DNA from: Betaproteobacteria bacterium
GTDB taxonomy: Bacteria > Pseudomonadota > Gammaproteobacteria > Burkholderiales > Casimicrobiaceae
DNA length: 6,506 nt
Assembly (NCBI GenBank): GCA_003153335.1
Contig: PLYG01000403.1
Span: 5,478 to 11,983 of the forward strand
Direction of reading: 5' to 3'
Part shown: piece by piece, positions 1 through 5,885 of the stretch
Numbering within the stretch: the first letter of the stretch is position 1
How the letters are laid out: the number at the start of each line of letters is the position of its first letter
Notes under the pieces: model-generated
The model's input: only the letters and a program-made list of their open reading frames with translations
The model's database searches: none
What the model was told of the DNA's origin: nothing
Program-made: the position numbers and the translations under genes

Positions 1-142
1 CGGTGCGCAGCACGTTGGTGGCGCCCGGGTTGCCCGACCCGTAGCTGTGCGGGTCCGGCAGCGCGAACAGCTTACTGACAACGACGGCAAACGACACCGA
101 ACCGATCAGGTACGCGGCGACAACGAACAACCAACTGGCCAT
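1..142 (-). CDS. plsY: PlsY, glycerol-3-phosphate acyltransferase (N-terminal part, cut by window edge)
   Basis: Only the first 47 codons are in the window; the rest lies beyond position 1. PlsY is an integral inner-membrane enzyme that moves an acyl group from acyl-phosphate to sn-glycerol-3-phosphate, giving lysophosphatidate, the first committed step of phospholipid synthesis. Visible evidence: a hydrophobic first membrane segment (about residues 4-26, MASWLFVVAAYLIGSVSFAV), then LPDPHSYGSGNPGATNVLR at residues 28-46. This is the conserved cytoplasmic motif 1 of the family, nearly identical to my recollection of E. coli PlsY. The ATG at 142-140 is the natural start because the first membrane helix follows at once; a modest GAGA Shine-Dalgarno lies about 9 bases upstream. 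The gene diverges from folB across a 61-bp spacer. Family assignment is firm; nothing can be said of the missing C-terminal part. Confidence 0.93.
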   Translation of the reverse strand, partial: MASWLFVVAAYLIGSVSFAVVVSKLFALPDPHSYGSGNPGATNVLRT

Positions 143-156
143 CAATGGAATCTCAA

Positions 157-179
157 GTAGAATTCCCGATTGATTCTAC
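157..179. promoter_or_regulatory. Candidate overlapping divergent promoters for plsY and folB inside an inverted repeat
   Basis: A perfect 7-bp inverted repeat, GTAGAAT (157-163) and ATTCTAC (173-179), has a 9-bp spacer and sits in the plsY/folB spacer. Each arm contains TAGAAT, a 5/6 match to the sigma-70 -10 box, one per strand. The minus-strand copy is preceded by TGG, making an extended -10 (TGnTAGAAT) that would start plsY RNA near 166, about 24 bases before its ATG. The plus-strand copy would start folB RNA near 170, about 34 bases before its ATG. The -35 matches are poor: TGGCCA at 136-141 for folB with a 16-bp spacer, none convincing for plsY. The palindrome could instead be an operator. 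The inverted repeat is seen directly; promoter function is inferred. Confidence 0.4.
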
Positions 180-203
180 CAGTGACAGGCGAAGGCGGAG
201 AGC

Positions 204-563
204 ATGGACACGATCTTCATCACCGATCTGAGAATCGACACCCGGATCGGCGTGTACGAATGGGAGAAGCACGTCAAGCAACCGGTCCTGATCAATATCG
301 AGATCGCCATGCCGCATTCGCGAGCCGGAACTTCCGATGACTTCGCGGACGCGCTCGACTACGCTGCGGTGGTTGGCCGCGTGCAGGCATTGCTGGCCGA
401 TCATCCTCACGACCTGCTGGAGCGCCTCGCCGAGGCGATCGCGGCGTTGGTGCTGGAAGAGTTCCACGCGCCATGGGTGCAGGTGCGGTTGGCGAAAATC
501 GCTCCGCTGCCCGGGGTGAAGCAGCTGGGTGTGCGCATCGAGCGCGGCGTGCGCCCTGTCTGA
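204..563 (+). CDS. folB: FolB, dihydroneopterin aldolase
   Basis: A 119-residue protein of the usual length for the family. FolB is a cytosolic enzyme of folate synthesis that cleaves 7,8-dihydroneopterin to 6-hydroxymethyl-7,8-dihydropterin and glycolaldehyde, and usually also acts as an epimerase to the monapterin form. Visible evidence: N-terminal MDTIFITDLRI followed by IGVYEWEK, whose Glu21 matches the conserved pterin-binding Glu; SDDFADALDYAAV with conserved Tyr53; LLERLAEAIA with Glu73; WVQVRLAK, where Lys98 matches the catalytic Lys; and the closing GVRIERG. The start ATG follows a strong purine-rich Shine-Dalgarno (AGGCGGAGAG). It diverges from plsY, and the next gene on its right is convergent, so it is probably transcribed alone. 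No terminator hairpin was seen after the stop. All key residues are present, so the enzyme should be active. Confidence 0.96.
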   Translation: MDTIFITDLRIDTRIGVYEWEKHVKQPVLINIEIAMPHSRAGTSDDFADALDYAAVVGRVQALLADHPHDLLERLAEAIAALVLEEFHAPWVQVRLAKIAPLPGVKQLGVRIERGVRPV

Positions 564-663
564 ATCCTGGTATCCGAACGTCCGAAAAATGCAACCGGGT
601 CCGTGCCGGCGGGCAACGAACCTGGTGCGGGGGTAACTGCCGGACGTCTAACAGGCTCCTAGG

Positions 664-885
664 TCAGATCGCCGATTGCTTGGTAGGGCTGGCGGCTTCC
701 CGGACTTGCGCTGTTGGCGCGCACGCCGTTTCATGGCTACTCGCCAGCACTAGACCGTCCGCGACCAGCGGCGGCATGACATTGGCAATCAGGCTGAACA
801 TCCCGAGCGTGGTGAGCGTCGCGAGCGCGGCGCACGTTGCGGCACGGCGGAGGTCAAAAGTCGTCGTCTTCATCGCGGTGTTCAT
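664..885 (-). CDS. Small hypothetical protein with N-terminal signal or anchor segment
   Basis: A 73-residue reading frame that I do not recognise. It starts with a basic stretch (Lys6, Arg13, Arg14), followed by a hydrophobic Ala/Thr/Leu-rich segment at about residues 16-41 and a short polar tail ending SPTKQSAI. This is the layout of a signal peptide or a single membrane anchor with a small periplasmic tail. Two Cys (18 and 55) are present, but there is no clear lipobox. Support for a real gene: the ATG at 885-883 lies 7 bases after AGGAG, a near-ideal ribosome-binding site, and about three quarters of codons end in G or C, like its neighbours. A second ATG four codons on (MKTTTF) is an alternative start. 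It stands alone: convergent to folB with 100 bp between the stops and about 460 bp from xerD. No function can be proposed beyond export or membrane location. Confidence 0.55.
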   Translation of the reverse strand: MNTAMKTTTFDLRRAATCAALATLTTLGMFSLIANVMPPLVADGLVLASSHETACAPTAQVREAASPTKQSAI

Positions 886-1171
886 TCAAGTTCTCCTGTC
901 GCAGGTCGCGCTCGGGTGGGAGTGGGGGCAGCATGGGTTCTGCATGATGCTTTGATGCGGGCAGTCGCAATGCTGGATTCAAGAAATTTGCCGACCGCGC
1001 GGTGCGGCGCCGTCGGCGGTGTGCGTTGCCCCCGACAGATACAACAGAGTCAAATCGCACAGGCCACGATGATGATTCGCCGCTCAGGGCGAATTGGTTC
1101 CTGGTTTTTTGTCGTAGCGTACGAAGCGGAGGAGAAAGGACGCAAGGGCGAATGGCCACCGCCCCAGGTTA
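886..1171. other. Intergenic stretch upstream of the small ORF, no supported gene
   Basis: About 286 bases lie between the start of the small minus-strand protein and the palindromic element. Reading frames crossing it on both strands lack recognisable motifs and look accidental. One short hairpin (1075-1094) is listed separately. The leftmost part must carry the promoter of the small protein, but no convincing -35/-10 pair was seen. A purine-rich GGAGGAGAAAGG near 1129-1140 precedes only a six-codon frame starting at 1152, so it is not called as a gene. Confidence 0.5.
1075..1094 (+). other. Short intergenic hairpin followed at a distance by a T6 run
   Basis: ATTCGCC (1075-1081) and GGCGAAT (1088-1094) form a perfect 7-bp stem with a six-base loop. 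On the plus strand a run of six T occurs at 1105-1110, ten bases past the stem. That gap is too long for a standard intrinsic terminator, and no plus-strand gene ends nearby. It may be chance, a terminator remnant, or part of an unannotated RNA. Confidence 0.25.
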
Positions 1172-1315
1172 GCAGGCTGTTGAAAAACTACTGCGGAGGC
1201 CGTCTGCGGCGTTGCGCGGTGCTCGAAATCCTCACGTACGACCAAGTACGCTCCGGTTTCTGTGCTCCACGCGCCTTGCAGCCGGCCTTCCTCGCTACGT
1301 TTTTCAACAGCCTGC
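1172..1315. repeat. 144-bp palindromic, MITE-like element with 17-bp terminal inverted repeats
   Basis: The ends are a perfect 17-bp inverted repeat, GCAGGCTGTTGAAAAAC (1172-1188) against its reverse complement at 1299-1315. The inside is also largely self-complementary: GGCCGTCTGC (1198-1207) pairs with GCAGCCGGCC (1278-1287) at 9 of 10 positions, and the centre is a CGTAC/GTACG hairpin with a six-base loop (1235-1250). All these pairs share a midpoint near 1243, so the whole unit is one long imperfect palindrome. It encodes no transposase, so it is non-autonomous. Ends of the type AGGCTGTTGAAAAA and similar interiors are, from memory, dispersed repeats in several proteobacteria; this is unverified. 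It lies 31 bp past the xerD stop, where its RNA would fold into a long hairpin ending in UUUUU and might end or stabilise the xerD transcript. No target duplication is clear; a two-base GC on each side cannot be told apart from the repeat ends. Confidence 0.75.
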
Positions 1316-1346
1316 GAGTGCAATTCAGACCTTTGCCATCGCCGCG

Positions 1347-2276
1347 TCAGCCACGCGGGTGATGCGCCGCATGCAGCCGCTTCAGGCGTTCGCGCGCGAC
1401 GTGCGTGTAAATCTGCGTGGTCGTGATATCGGCGTGGCCGAGCAGCAGTTGCACTACACGCAGGTCCGCGCCGTGGTTGAGCAGATGGGTGGCGAATGCA
1501 TGGCGCAACGTATGCGGCGACAGCGTTCTCGGGTCGATGGCCGCCAGTACCGCGTAGCGCTTGAGCGCGTGCCAGAAGGTCTGCCGCGTCGGCGGGCCGC
1601 GCCGCGCTGTCAGGAACATGGCGTCGCTGCCGCCGTGTCCGGCCAGCGCAGGACGACCTTCCTTCAGGTAACGCGTGATCCATGCGAGCGCCTCTTCGCC
1701 CAGCGGCACCAGCCTCTCTTTGCTGCCCTTGCCCAGGACGCGGACCACGCCCATGTCCAGGCTGACCTGTCCCAGCTTCAGGCCGACCAGTTCCGACACC
1801 CGCAGCCCCGTCGCATACAGAGTCTCGATCATGGTCCGGTCGCGCAGGCCCAGCACGGTCGTGCAATCGGGGGCGCCGAGCAGGGCTTCGACCTGGGCCT
1901 CGGACAGATTCCTGGGCAGCCGGCGCGGCATTTTCGGGGCCTTGACGCGCAGGCACGGGTCTTCCTTCAGTGCGCCCCGCTGCAACTGCAATTGATAAAA
2001 CCGGCGCAGCGAGGACAGCCGGCGGTTGATCGAGGTGACCTTGGCCAACTGCTTGAACTGCGCACCGATATAGGCCTCGACGTCGGCGCGTTGTGCCTGA
2101 TGCAGCGACTTGCCCTGCTGCGCCAGCCAGGCCGCCCATGCCCCGAGATCCTGTCGATAACTGACCAAGCTGGTCGGTGCGAGTCCATCCTGCAGCCAGA
2201 CCTGGTCGCAGAAGTCGTCGATCAGCTCGAGCTCGGACGCGGCGGCCACTGTACCCGGGGTGACGGTCGCACTCAC
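1347..2276 (-). CDS. xerD: XerD, site-specific tyrosine recombinase
   Basis: A 309-residue tyrosine recombinase of the XerD type. With XerC it resolves chromosome dimers at dif next to the FtsK translocase. The N-terminal SAM-like DNA-binding domain covers about residues 15-105, the catalytic domain about 120-300. All catalytic residues are visible: Arg159 (ATGLRVSEL), Lys183 (LGKGSKERLVPL), His255 and Arg258 (SPHTLRHAFATHLL), His281 (LLGHADITTTQIY) and nucleophile Tyr290. As I recall E. coli XerD, each sits exactly 11 residues later here, and the Lys-His spacing of 72 fits XerD, not XerC. The C-terminus (RLHAAHHPRG) is also XerD-like. The start is the GTG at 2276, which overlaps the ogt stop in GTGA; an in-frame upstream extension would run inside ogt and has no family similarity. 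Translational coupling to ogt is likely. It is a housekeeping recombinase, not a mobile-element integrase. Confidence 0.95.
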   Translation of the reverse strand: MSATVTPGTVAAASELELIDDFCDQVWLQDGLAPTSLVSYRQDLGAWAAWLAQQGKSLHQAQRADVEAYIGAQFKQLAKVTSINRRLSSLRRFYQLQLQRGALKEDPCLRVKAPKMPRRLPRNLSEAQVEALLGAPDCTTVLGLRDRTMIETLYATGLRVSELVGLKLGQVSLDMGVVRVLGKGSKERLVPLGEEALAWITRYLKEGRPALAGHGGSDAMFLTARRGPPTRQTFWHALKRYAVLAAIDPRTLSPHTLRHAFATHLLNHGADLRVVQLLLGHADITTTQIYTHVARERLKRLHAAHHPRG

Positions 2277-2848
2277 AGCCTGGCCCCCTCGTGTCGGAGC
2301 AGCCAGCGCTTGATGGCGAGCGGGTCGTGGTCCTTGCTGCCCATGAAGCCGCCGAGCCGACCGCCCGCCGCGACGACGCGGTGGCAGGGAATGATCAGCG
2401 GCAGCGGGTTGCGCCCGCACGCGCCGCCGACCGCGCGCGGCATCGAGCGAATGGCCTTTGCGATGTCGCCGTAGGTGCGCACCTGTCCTGGGGGAATCGC
2501 GCCGATTTCCCGCCACACGCGATCCTCGAACGCGGTGCCGTTGGTGGCTACGGCCAAATCGAAGCGCACATGCGGATCGTCGACATAGGCCAGCAATTGC
2601 CGCATCGCCTCCGCTGCGAGCGGGGTCGTGGGGGCGAGTTCCTCGGTCGCCAGGGGCAGATAGTCGATCGCGACTATGCGCCCGCCACGCTCGCGTATGC
2701 CCAGCACGGCAAACGGCGTGCGCAGCCTGGCTGCGTATTCAAGTCCATGCGGCCGCGATGGGTTGGAAGTGTCGTAAGTCATGGTTCTGGGTCGGCGCTC
2801 CGAATGCGCGTTGGACGGCTGCGTCCGGAAACCATTGGGCGCTTGCAT
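2273..2848 (-). CDS. ogt: Ogt-type methylated-DNA--protein-cysteine S-methyltransferase
   Basis: A 191-residue protein (169 from the alternative start) that repairs O6-alkylguanine and O4-alkylthymine by irreversible transfer of the alkyl group to its own cysteine. Visible evidence in 191-residue numbering: a divergent N-terminal domain (about 40-100), then the DNA-binding domain with GQVRTYGDIAKAI (121-133, conserved Tyr126), arginine finger Arg138 in PRAVGGACGRNP, hinge Asn147, active-site Cys155 in IPCHRVV, and terminal RWLLRHEG with the conserved Glu187. The loop between Cys155 and this Glu is about five residues longer than in human MGMT. There is no Ada-like methyl-phosphotriester domain. 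The start is uncertain. ATG 2848 has a GAGGT site 11 bases upstream, but a TAGAAT box at 2860-2855 would place the RNA start almost on it. ATG 2782 fits usual family length but lacks a clear Shine-Dalgarno. The stop overlaps xerD by four bases. Confidence 0.93.
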   Translation of the reverse strand: MQAPNGFRTQPSNAHSERRPRTMTYDTSNPSRPHGLEYAARLRTPFAVLGIRERGGRIVAIDYLPLATEELAPTTPLAAEAMRQLLAYVDDPHVRFDLAVATNGTAFEDRVWREIGAIPPGQVRTYGDIAKAIRSMPRAVGGACGRNPLPLIIPCHRVVAAGGRLGGFMGSKDHDPLAIKRWLLRHEGARL

Positions 2849-2963
2849 GCGTGGATTCTACCTCGCCACGTTCAACGCTTGGCGGCGCCCGGCATTGATG
2901 ATGGGACAGATTCGGGGTAACCTTGCGCGGTTCCAGATCGAAAAACCTCACGGAGGAAACACC
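2849..2963. promoter_or_regulatory. Divergent spacer between ogt and dctP with weak promoter candidates
   Basis: This 115-bp spacer must carry promoters for ogt-xerD (leftward) and the TRAP operon (rightward). Leftward, TAGAAT at 2860-2855 (minus strand) is a 5/6 -10 box within GGTAGAATC, the same nine bases found at the plsY start, but it has no good -35. Rightward, TTGATG (2895-2900) and TAACCT (2918-2923) have a 17-bp spacer but match consensus at only 4/6 and 3/6. No clear operator palindrome was seen, so regulation of the TRAP operon cannot be read here. The strong dctP ribosome-binding site GGAGG is at 2952-2956. Confidence 0.25.
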
Positions 2964-3941
2964 ATGCGTTTTGTTCGCTTGCTGGCCATCTCGGCCGCGC
3001 TGGCCGGCGCCGCAGCCGGCGCCGCTTTTGCACAAACCAAGTGGGACCTGCCCACAGCCTATCCTGCCAGCAACTTTCACACGGAGAACGTCCAGCAGTT
3101 CGCGGCGGACGTTGACAAGGCCACCGGCGGCAAGCTGAAAATCACCGTCCACGCCAATGCGTCGCTGTTCAAGGCGCCCGAAATCAAGCGCGCGGTCCAG
3201 GGCAATCAGGCGCAAAGCGGGGAAATCTTGCTGGTGAATTTCGAGAACGAGAATCCACTATTTGGTGTCGATGGGCTGCCGTTCCTCGCCACCAGCTATG
3301 CCGATTCGATGAAACTGTACAAGGCGTCGAAACCCGCGCTCGAAAAGCTGCTTGCTACGCAGGGAATCAAGCTGCTGTACACGGTGGCATGGCCGCCGCA
3401 GGGAATCTACACCAACAGAACGTTGAACAGCGTCGCCGACATGAAGGGGCTGAAGTGGCGCGCCTACAGTCCTGCCACTGCACGCATTGCCGAACTGGTC
3501 GGCGCGCAGCCGATGACGGTACAGCAGGCCGAACTCTCGCAGGCACTCGCCACCGGCGTGATCGATTCGTACATGTCTTCCGGTTCAACGGGGTACGACA
3601 CCAAGACCTACGAGAGCATCAAGAACTGGTACGACACGCAGGCCTGGCTGCCCAAGAATGCGGTGATCGTCAATCAGAGCGCGTTCGATGCGCTCGACAA
3701 GGCGACACAGGATGCGCTGCTCAAGGCCGCCGCGGACGCCGAGGTTCGTGGCTGGAAACTGTCGCAGGAAAAGAACCAGTGGTACGCCGACCAGTTGAAG
3801 GCCAAGGGGATGAATATCCTGCCGCCGTCGCCGCAACTCGCGGGCGACCTCAAGAAAGTGGGTGACGTTCTGCTTGGTGACTGGCTGAAAAAAGCCGGTG
3901 CCGAAGGGCAGGCCGTCGTCGACGCTTACAAGAAGCTTTGA
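2964..3941 (+). CDS. dctP: DctP-family TRAP transporter periplasmic solute-binding protein
   Basis: A 325-residue precursor of a TRAP solute receptor, which binds a substrate in the periplasm and delivers it to the DctQM membrane unit for sodium-driven import. Residues 1-23 are a classic signal peptide (MRFVRLL, hydrophobic Ala/Gly core, AFA cleavage site before Gln24). The mature part has the family pattern: an early beta-strand region with HTENVQQFAADVDKATGGKL, then DGLPFLA (103-109), GIYTNRTLNSVADMKGLKWR (147-166) and VQQAELSQALATGVIDSY (186-203). Arg166 in KGLKWRAYSP matches the invariant Arg that holds the ligand carboxylate in known DctP structures, so a carboxylate ligand is likely; its identity is unknown. 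The start is fixed by the signal peptide and by GGAGG seven bases upstream of the ATG. Length is normal for the family. It is first in the operon, with dctQ 133 bp downstream after a hairpin. Confidence 0.94.
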   Translation: MRFVRLLAISAALAGAAAGAAFAQTKWDLPTAYPASNFHTENVQQFAADVDKATGGKLKITVHANASLFKAPEIKRAVQGNQAQSGEILLVNFENENPLFGVDGLPFLATSYADSMKLYKASKPALEKLLATQGIKLLYTVAWPPQGIYTNRTLNSVADMKGLKWRAYSPATARIAELVGAQPMTVQQAELSQALATGVIDSYMSSGSTGYDTKTYESIKNWYDTQAWLPKNAVIVNQSAFDALDKATQDALLKAAADAEVRGWKLSQEKNQWYADQLKAKGMNILPPSPQLAGDLKKVGDVLLGDWLKKAGAEGQAVVDAYKKL

Positions 3942-3948
3942 TTTTGCT

Positions 3949-3970
3949 GCGCGCCGCTTTGCCGGCGCGC
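3949..3970 (+). other. GC-rich intercistronic hairpin between dctP and dctQ
   Basis: GCGCGCCG (3949-3956) and CGGCGCGC (3963-3970) form a perfect 8-bp stem with a six-base loop, eight bases after the dctP stop. No T-run follows, so it is not a standard intrinsic terminator. The likely role, by analogy with hairpins between binding-protein and permease genes in other transport operons, is to shield the dctP message from 3' decay or partly reduce read-through. This would keep the receptor in excess over the membrane subunits. The rest of the 133-bp gap (to 4074) is GC-rich and shows no gene. Confidence 0.5.
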
Positions 3971-4074
3971 GTTGCCTGGCCGGTGGGCAATCGAGCGGGG
4001 CAGCGCAGCGGCGCGCGCCGCCCATGTTGCGAGCGCCTCTCCGGCGGCCGTGCTCCATTCCTGCCGGGGTCTTC

Positions 4075-4584
4075 ATGAGAAAGCAACTCGACGCGTTGTA
4101 TGACTGTGCCGCGTACGCCGCCGCGTTGTGCATGGTCGGCACGCTGGCTTCGGTGCTGGCCGGCATCCTCGACCGCTACCTGGCGCTGGGCATTCGCGGC
4201 ACCGACATGTATGCCGGCTATTGCATGGCGGCGAGCGGCTTCCTGGCGCTGGCACACACGTTGAAGCTCGGCGAGCATATCCGCGTCACCCTGATCCTGC
4301 AAAAACTCACCGGCCGCACCAAGCACGGGCTGGAAGTCTGGGCGCTCTTCGCGGCGACGCTGCTCGCCACACTGTTCGCGGTCTACAGCGTCCGCCTGTC
4401 CTATTTGTCGTGGAAATTTCATGACATCTCGACCGGCAACGACGCGACGCCGTTGTGGATACCGCAACTGGCGATGGCGATTGGCACCATCGTGCTGTTG
4501 ATCGCTTTCATCGATGAGCTGATACTCGAAATCAAGGGCCAGCGCGTGGTGGAAACGAGCGACGAGGCGCTGCACAATGAATGA
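4075..4584 (+). CDS. dctQ: DctQ-family TRAP transporter small membrane subunit
   Basis: A 169-residue four-helix inner-membrane protein. The small TRAP subunit packs against the large permease and stabilises it during receptor docking and transport. Hydrophobic segments lie at about residues 11-33, 45-63, 86-110 and 128-150, the family layout. Recognisable family features are LKLGEHIRVTLI (63-74) between helices 2 and 3, and TPLWIPQLAMAIG (125-137) at the start of helix 4. The start at 4075 (MRKQLDALYD) is chosen because helix 1 follows directly. An in-frame ATG at 4024 would add 17 unlikely residues. The ribosome-binding site is weak (GGGGT eight to four bases upstream), so translation may be modest. 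The stop overlaps the dctM start by eight bases, implying coupled translation of the two membrane subunits. Its separation from dctP means Q and M are not fused, unlike SiaQM-type systems. Confidence 0.9.
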   Translation: MRKQLDALYDCAAYAAALCMVGTLASVLAGILDRYLALGIRGTDMYAGYCMAASGFLALAHTLKLGEHIRVTLILQKLTGRTKHGLEVWALFAATLLATLFAVYSVRLSYLSWKFHDISTGNDATPLWIPQLAMAIGTIVLLIAFIDELILEIKGQRVVETSDEALHNE

Positions 4585-5881
4585 CGTCGCGATCACCACG
4601 CTGCTGATTGTCGCGCTGTTCCTGATTCTGGGCAGCGGCGTGTGGATCGGCCTGGCGCTCGCCGGCGTGGCCTGGATCGGGATGGAGCTCTTTTCCTCGC
4701 GCCCCGCGGGGGATGCGATGGCGGTCACCATCTGGGGCGCGTCGTCGAGCTGGACTCTCACCGCGCTGCCGCTCTTTATCTGGATGGGCGAGGTGCTGTT
4801 TCGCACGCGCTTGTCCGAGGACATGTTCCGTGGCCTGGCGCCCTGGATGAACCGATTGCCGGGGCGGCTCTTGCACACCAACATCATCGGCTGCGCGATC
4901 TTTGCCGCCGTTTCAGGTTCGAGCGCGGCGACTTGCGCGACCATAGGGAAAATGACGCTGCCGGAATTGCTCAAGCGCGGCTATCCCGAGGACAAGGTGA
5001 TCGGCACGCTGGCCGGCGCCGGCACGCTGGGCCTGTTGATTCCGCCATCGATCATTATGATCGTCTACGGCGTGTCGGCTAATGTGTCGATAGCGCAGTT
5101 GTTCATTGCCGGCGTGCTGCCGGGGGTCATGCTGGCCGGCCTGTTCATGTCGTACGTGATCATCTGGGCGCTGATGAATCCCGGCGCGATTCCGCCGCCC
5201 GACCGGGAGTATTCGTTCAGCCAGAAGCTCTACGAATCACGGCACCTGATTCCAGTCGTGTTGCTGATCATGGCCGTGCTGGGCTCGATTTACGCAGGGG
5301 TCGCGACCGCGACCGAGGCCGCGGCGATCGGCGTGGTCGGGGCGCTCTTGCTTGCTCTGGTGCAAGGCTCGCTCAACCGGACAACGTTCGTCGAATCGCT
5401 GATGGGCGCGACGCGCCTGTATTGCATGATTGCGCTGATCCTGTGCGGTGCGCAGTTCCTGACCCTGGCGATGGGCTATATCGGCCTGCCGCGTCACCTT
5501 GCCGAATGGATAGGCCGGATGGGCCTCTCCCAATTCTGGCTGATCATCGCGCTGATGATTTTCTACATCATTCTCGGCTGCTTCCTCGACGGCATTTCGA
5601 TGGTGGTGCTGACCATGGGCGTGATTCTGCCCACGGTCGAAAAGGCCGGTATCGACTTGCTGTGGTTCGGCATTTTCATTGTGCTGGTGGTCGAGATGGC
5701 GCAGATCACCCCGCCGGTGGGTTTCAATCTGTTTGTGCTGCAGGGGATGACCAAGAAGCAATTGACATGGATTGCCCAGGTCACGCTGCCGATGTTCTAC
5801 CTGATGATAGCCGCAGTGCTGCTGGTATATTTCGTGCCCGAAATTGCGACCTGGCTACCCAGGAAAATGAAAATGGGATGA
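4577..5881 (+). CDS. dctM: DctM-family TRAP transporter large permease subunit
   Basis: A 434-residue, very hydrophobic protein with the repeated-helix and hairpin layout of the TRAP large subunit, the sodium-coupled channel of the transporter (ion transporter superfamily, elevator type). Family motifs in order: SGSSAATCATIG (113-124) in the first hairpin region, GTLGLLIPPSIIMIVYG (149-165), GVATATEAAAIG (241-252), GCFLDGISMVVLTMGVILP (334-352) and the second hairpin region ITPPVGFNLFVLQG (377-390). The two related Ser/Thr-Pro-rich hairpins are where sodium and substrate are expected to bind. The N-terminal helix begins at once, and a GAGG site nine bases upstream supports the ATG at 4577. 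Length is typical for an unfused DctM (about 425-440). It overlaps dctQ by eight bases and is followed by the amidase after four bases, so all are probably one transcript. Confidence 0.96.
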   Translation: MNDVAITTLLIVALFLILGSGVWIGLALAGVAWIGMELFSSRPAGDAMAVTIWGASSSWTLTALPLFIWMGEVLFRTRLSEDMFRGLAPWMNRLPGRLLHTNIIGCAIFAAVSGSSAATCATIGKMTLPELLKRGYPEDKVIGTLAGAGTLGLLIPPSIIMIVYGVSANVSIAQLFIAGVLPGVMLAGLFMSYVIIWALMNPGAIPPPDREYSFSQKLYESRHLIPVVLLIMAVLGSIYAGVATATEAAAIGVVGALLLALVQGSLNRTTFVESLMGATRLYCMIALILCGAQFLTLAMGYIGLPRHLAEWIGRMGLSQFWLIIALMIFYIILGCFLDGISMVVLTMGVILPTVEKAGIDLLWFGIFIVLVVEMAQITPPVGFNLFVLQGMTKKQLTWIAQVTLPMFYLMIAAVLLVYFVPEIATWLPRKMKMG

Positions 5882-5885
5882 ACCG

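Noticed and set aside
854..1159. Minus-strand frame of 101 codons upstream of the small protein
   Set aside because: Overlaps the start of the better-supported small ORF and has no good ribosome-binding site, no domain and irregular composition.
1084..2139. Long minus-strand frame running through xerD and the palindromic element
   Set aside because: Out of frame with xerD, no motifs. The element's sequence happens to stay open in this frame, which can create spurious hypothetical proteins.
1347..2276. Tyrosine recombinase as sign of an integrated element
   Set aside because: Catalytic spacing and C-terminus are those of housekeeping XerD, and it is coupled to ogt; no attachment-site repeats or cargo genes were seen.
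1212..2474. Long plus-strand reading frame opposite xerD and ogt
   Set aside because: It is the antisense shadow of two well-supported genes; its composition is Arg/Gln-rich without motifs, and it starts inside the palindromic element.
2879..2896. Possible sigma-54 promoter before dctP (TGGCGG and a following GGCAT)
   Set aside because: The GG to GC spacing is nine rather than ten bases and the second box is a poor match to TTGCA.
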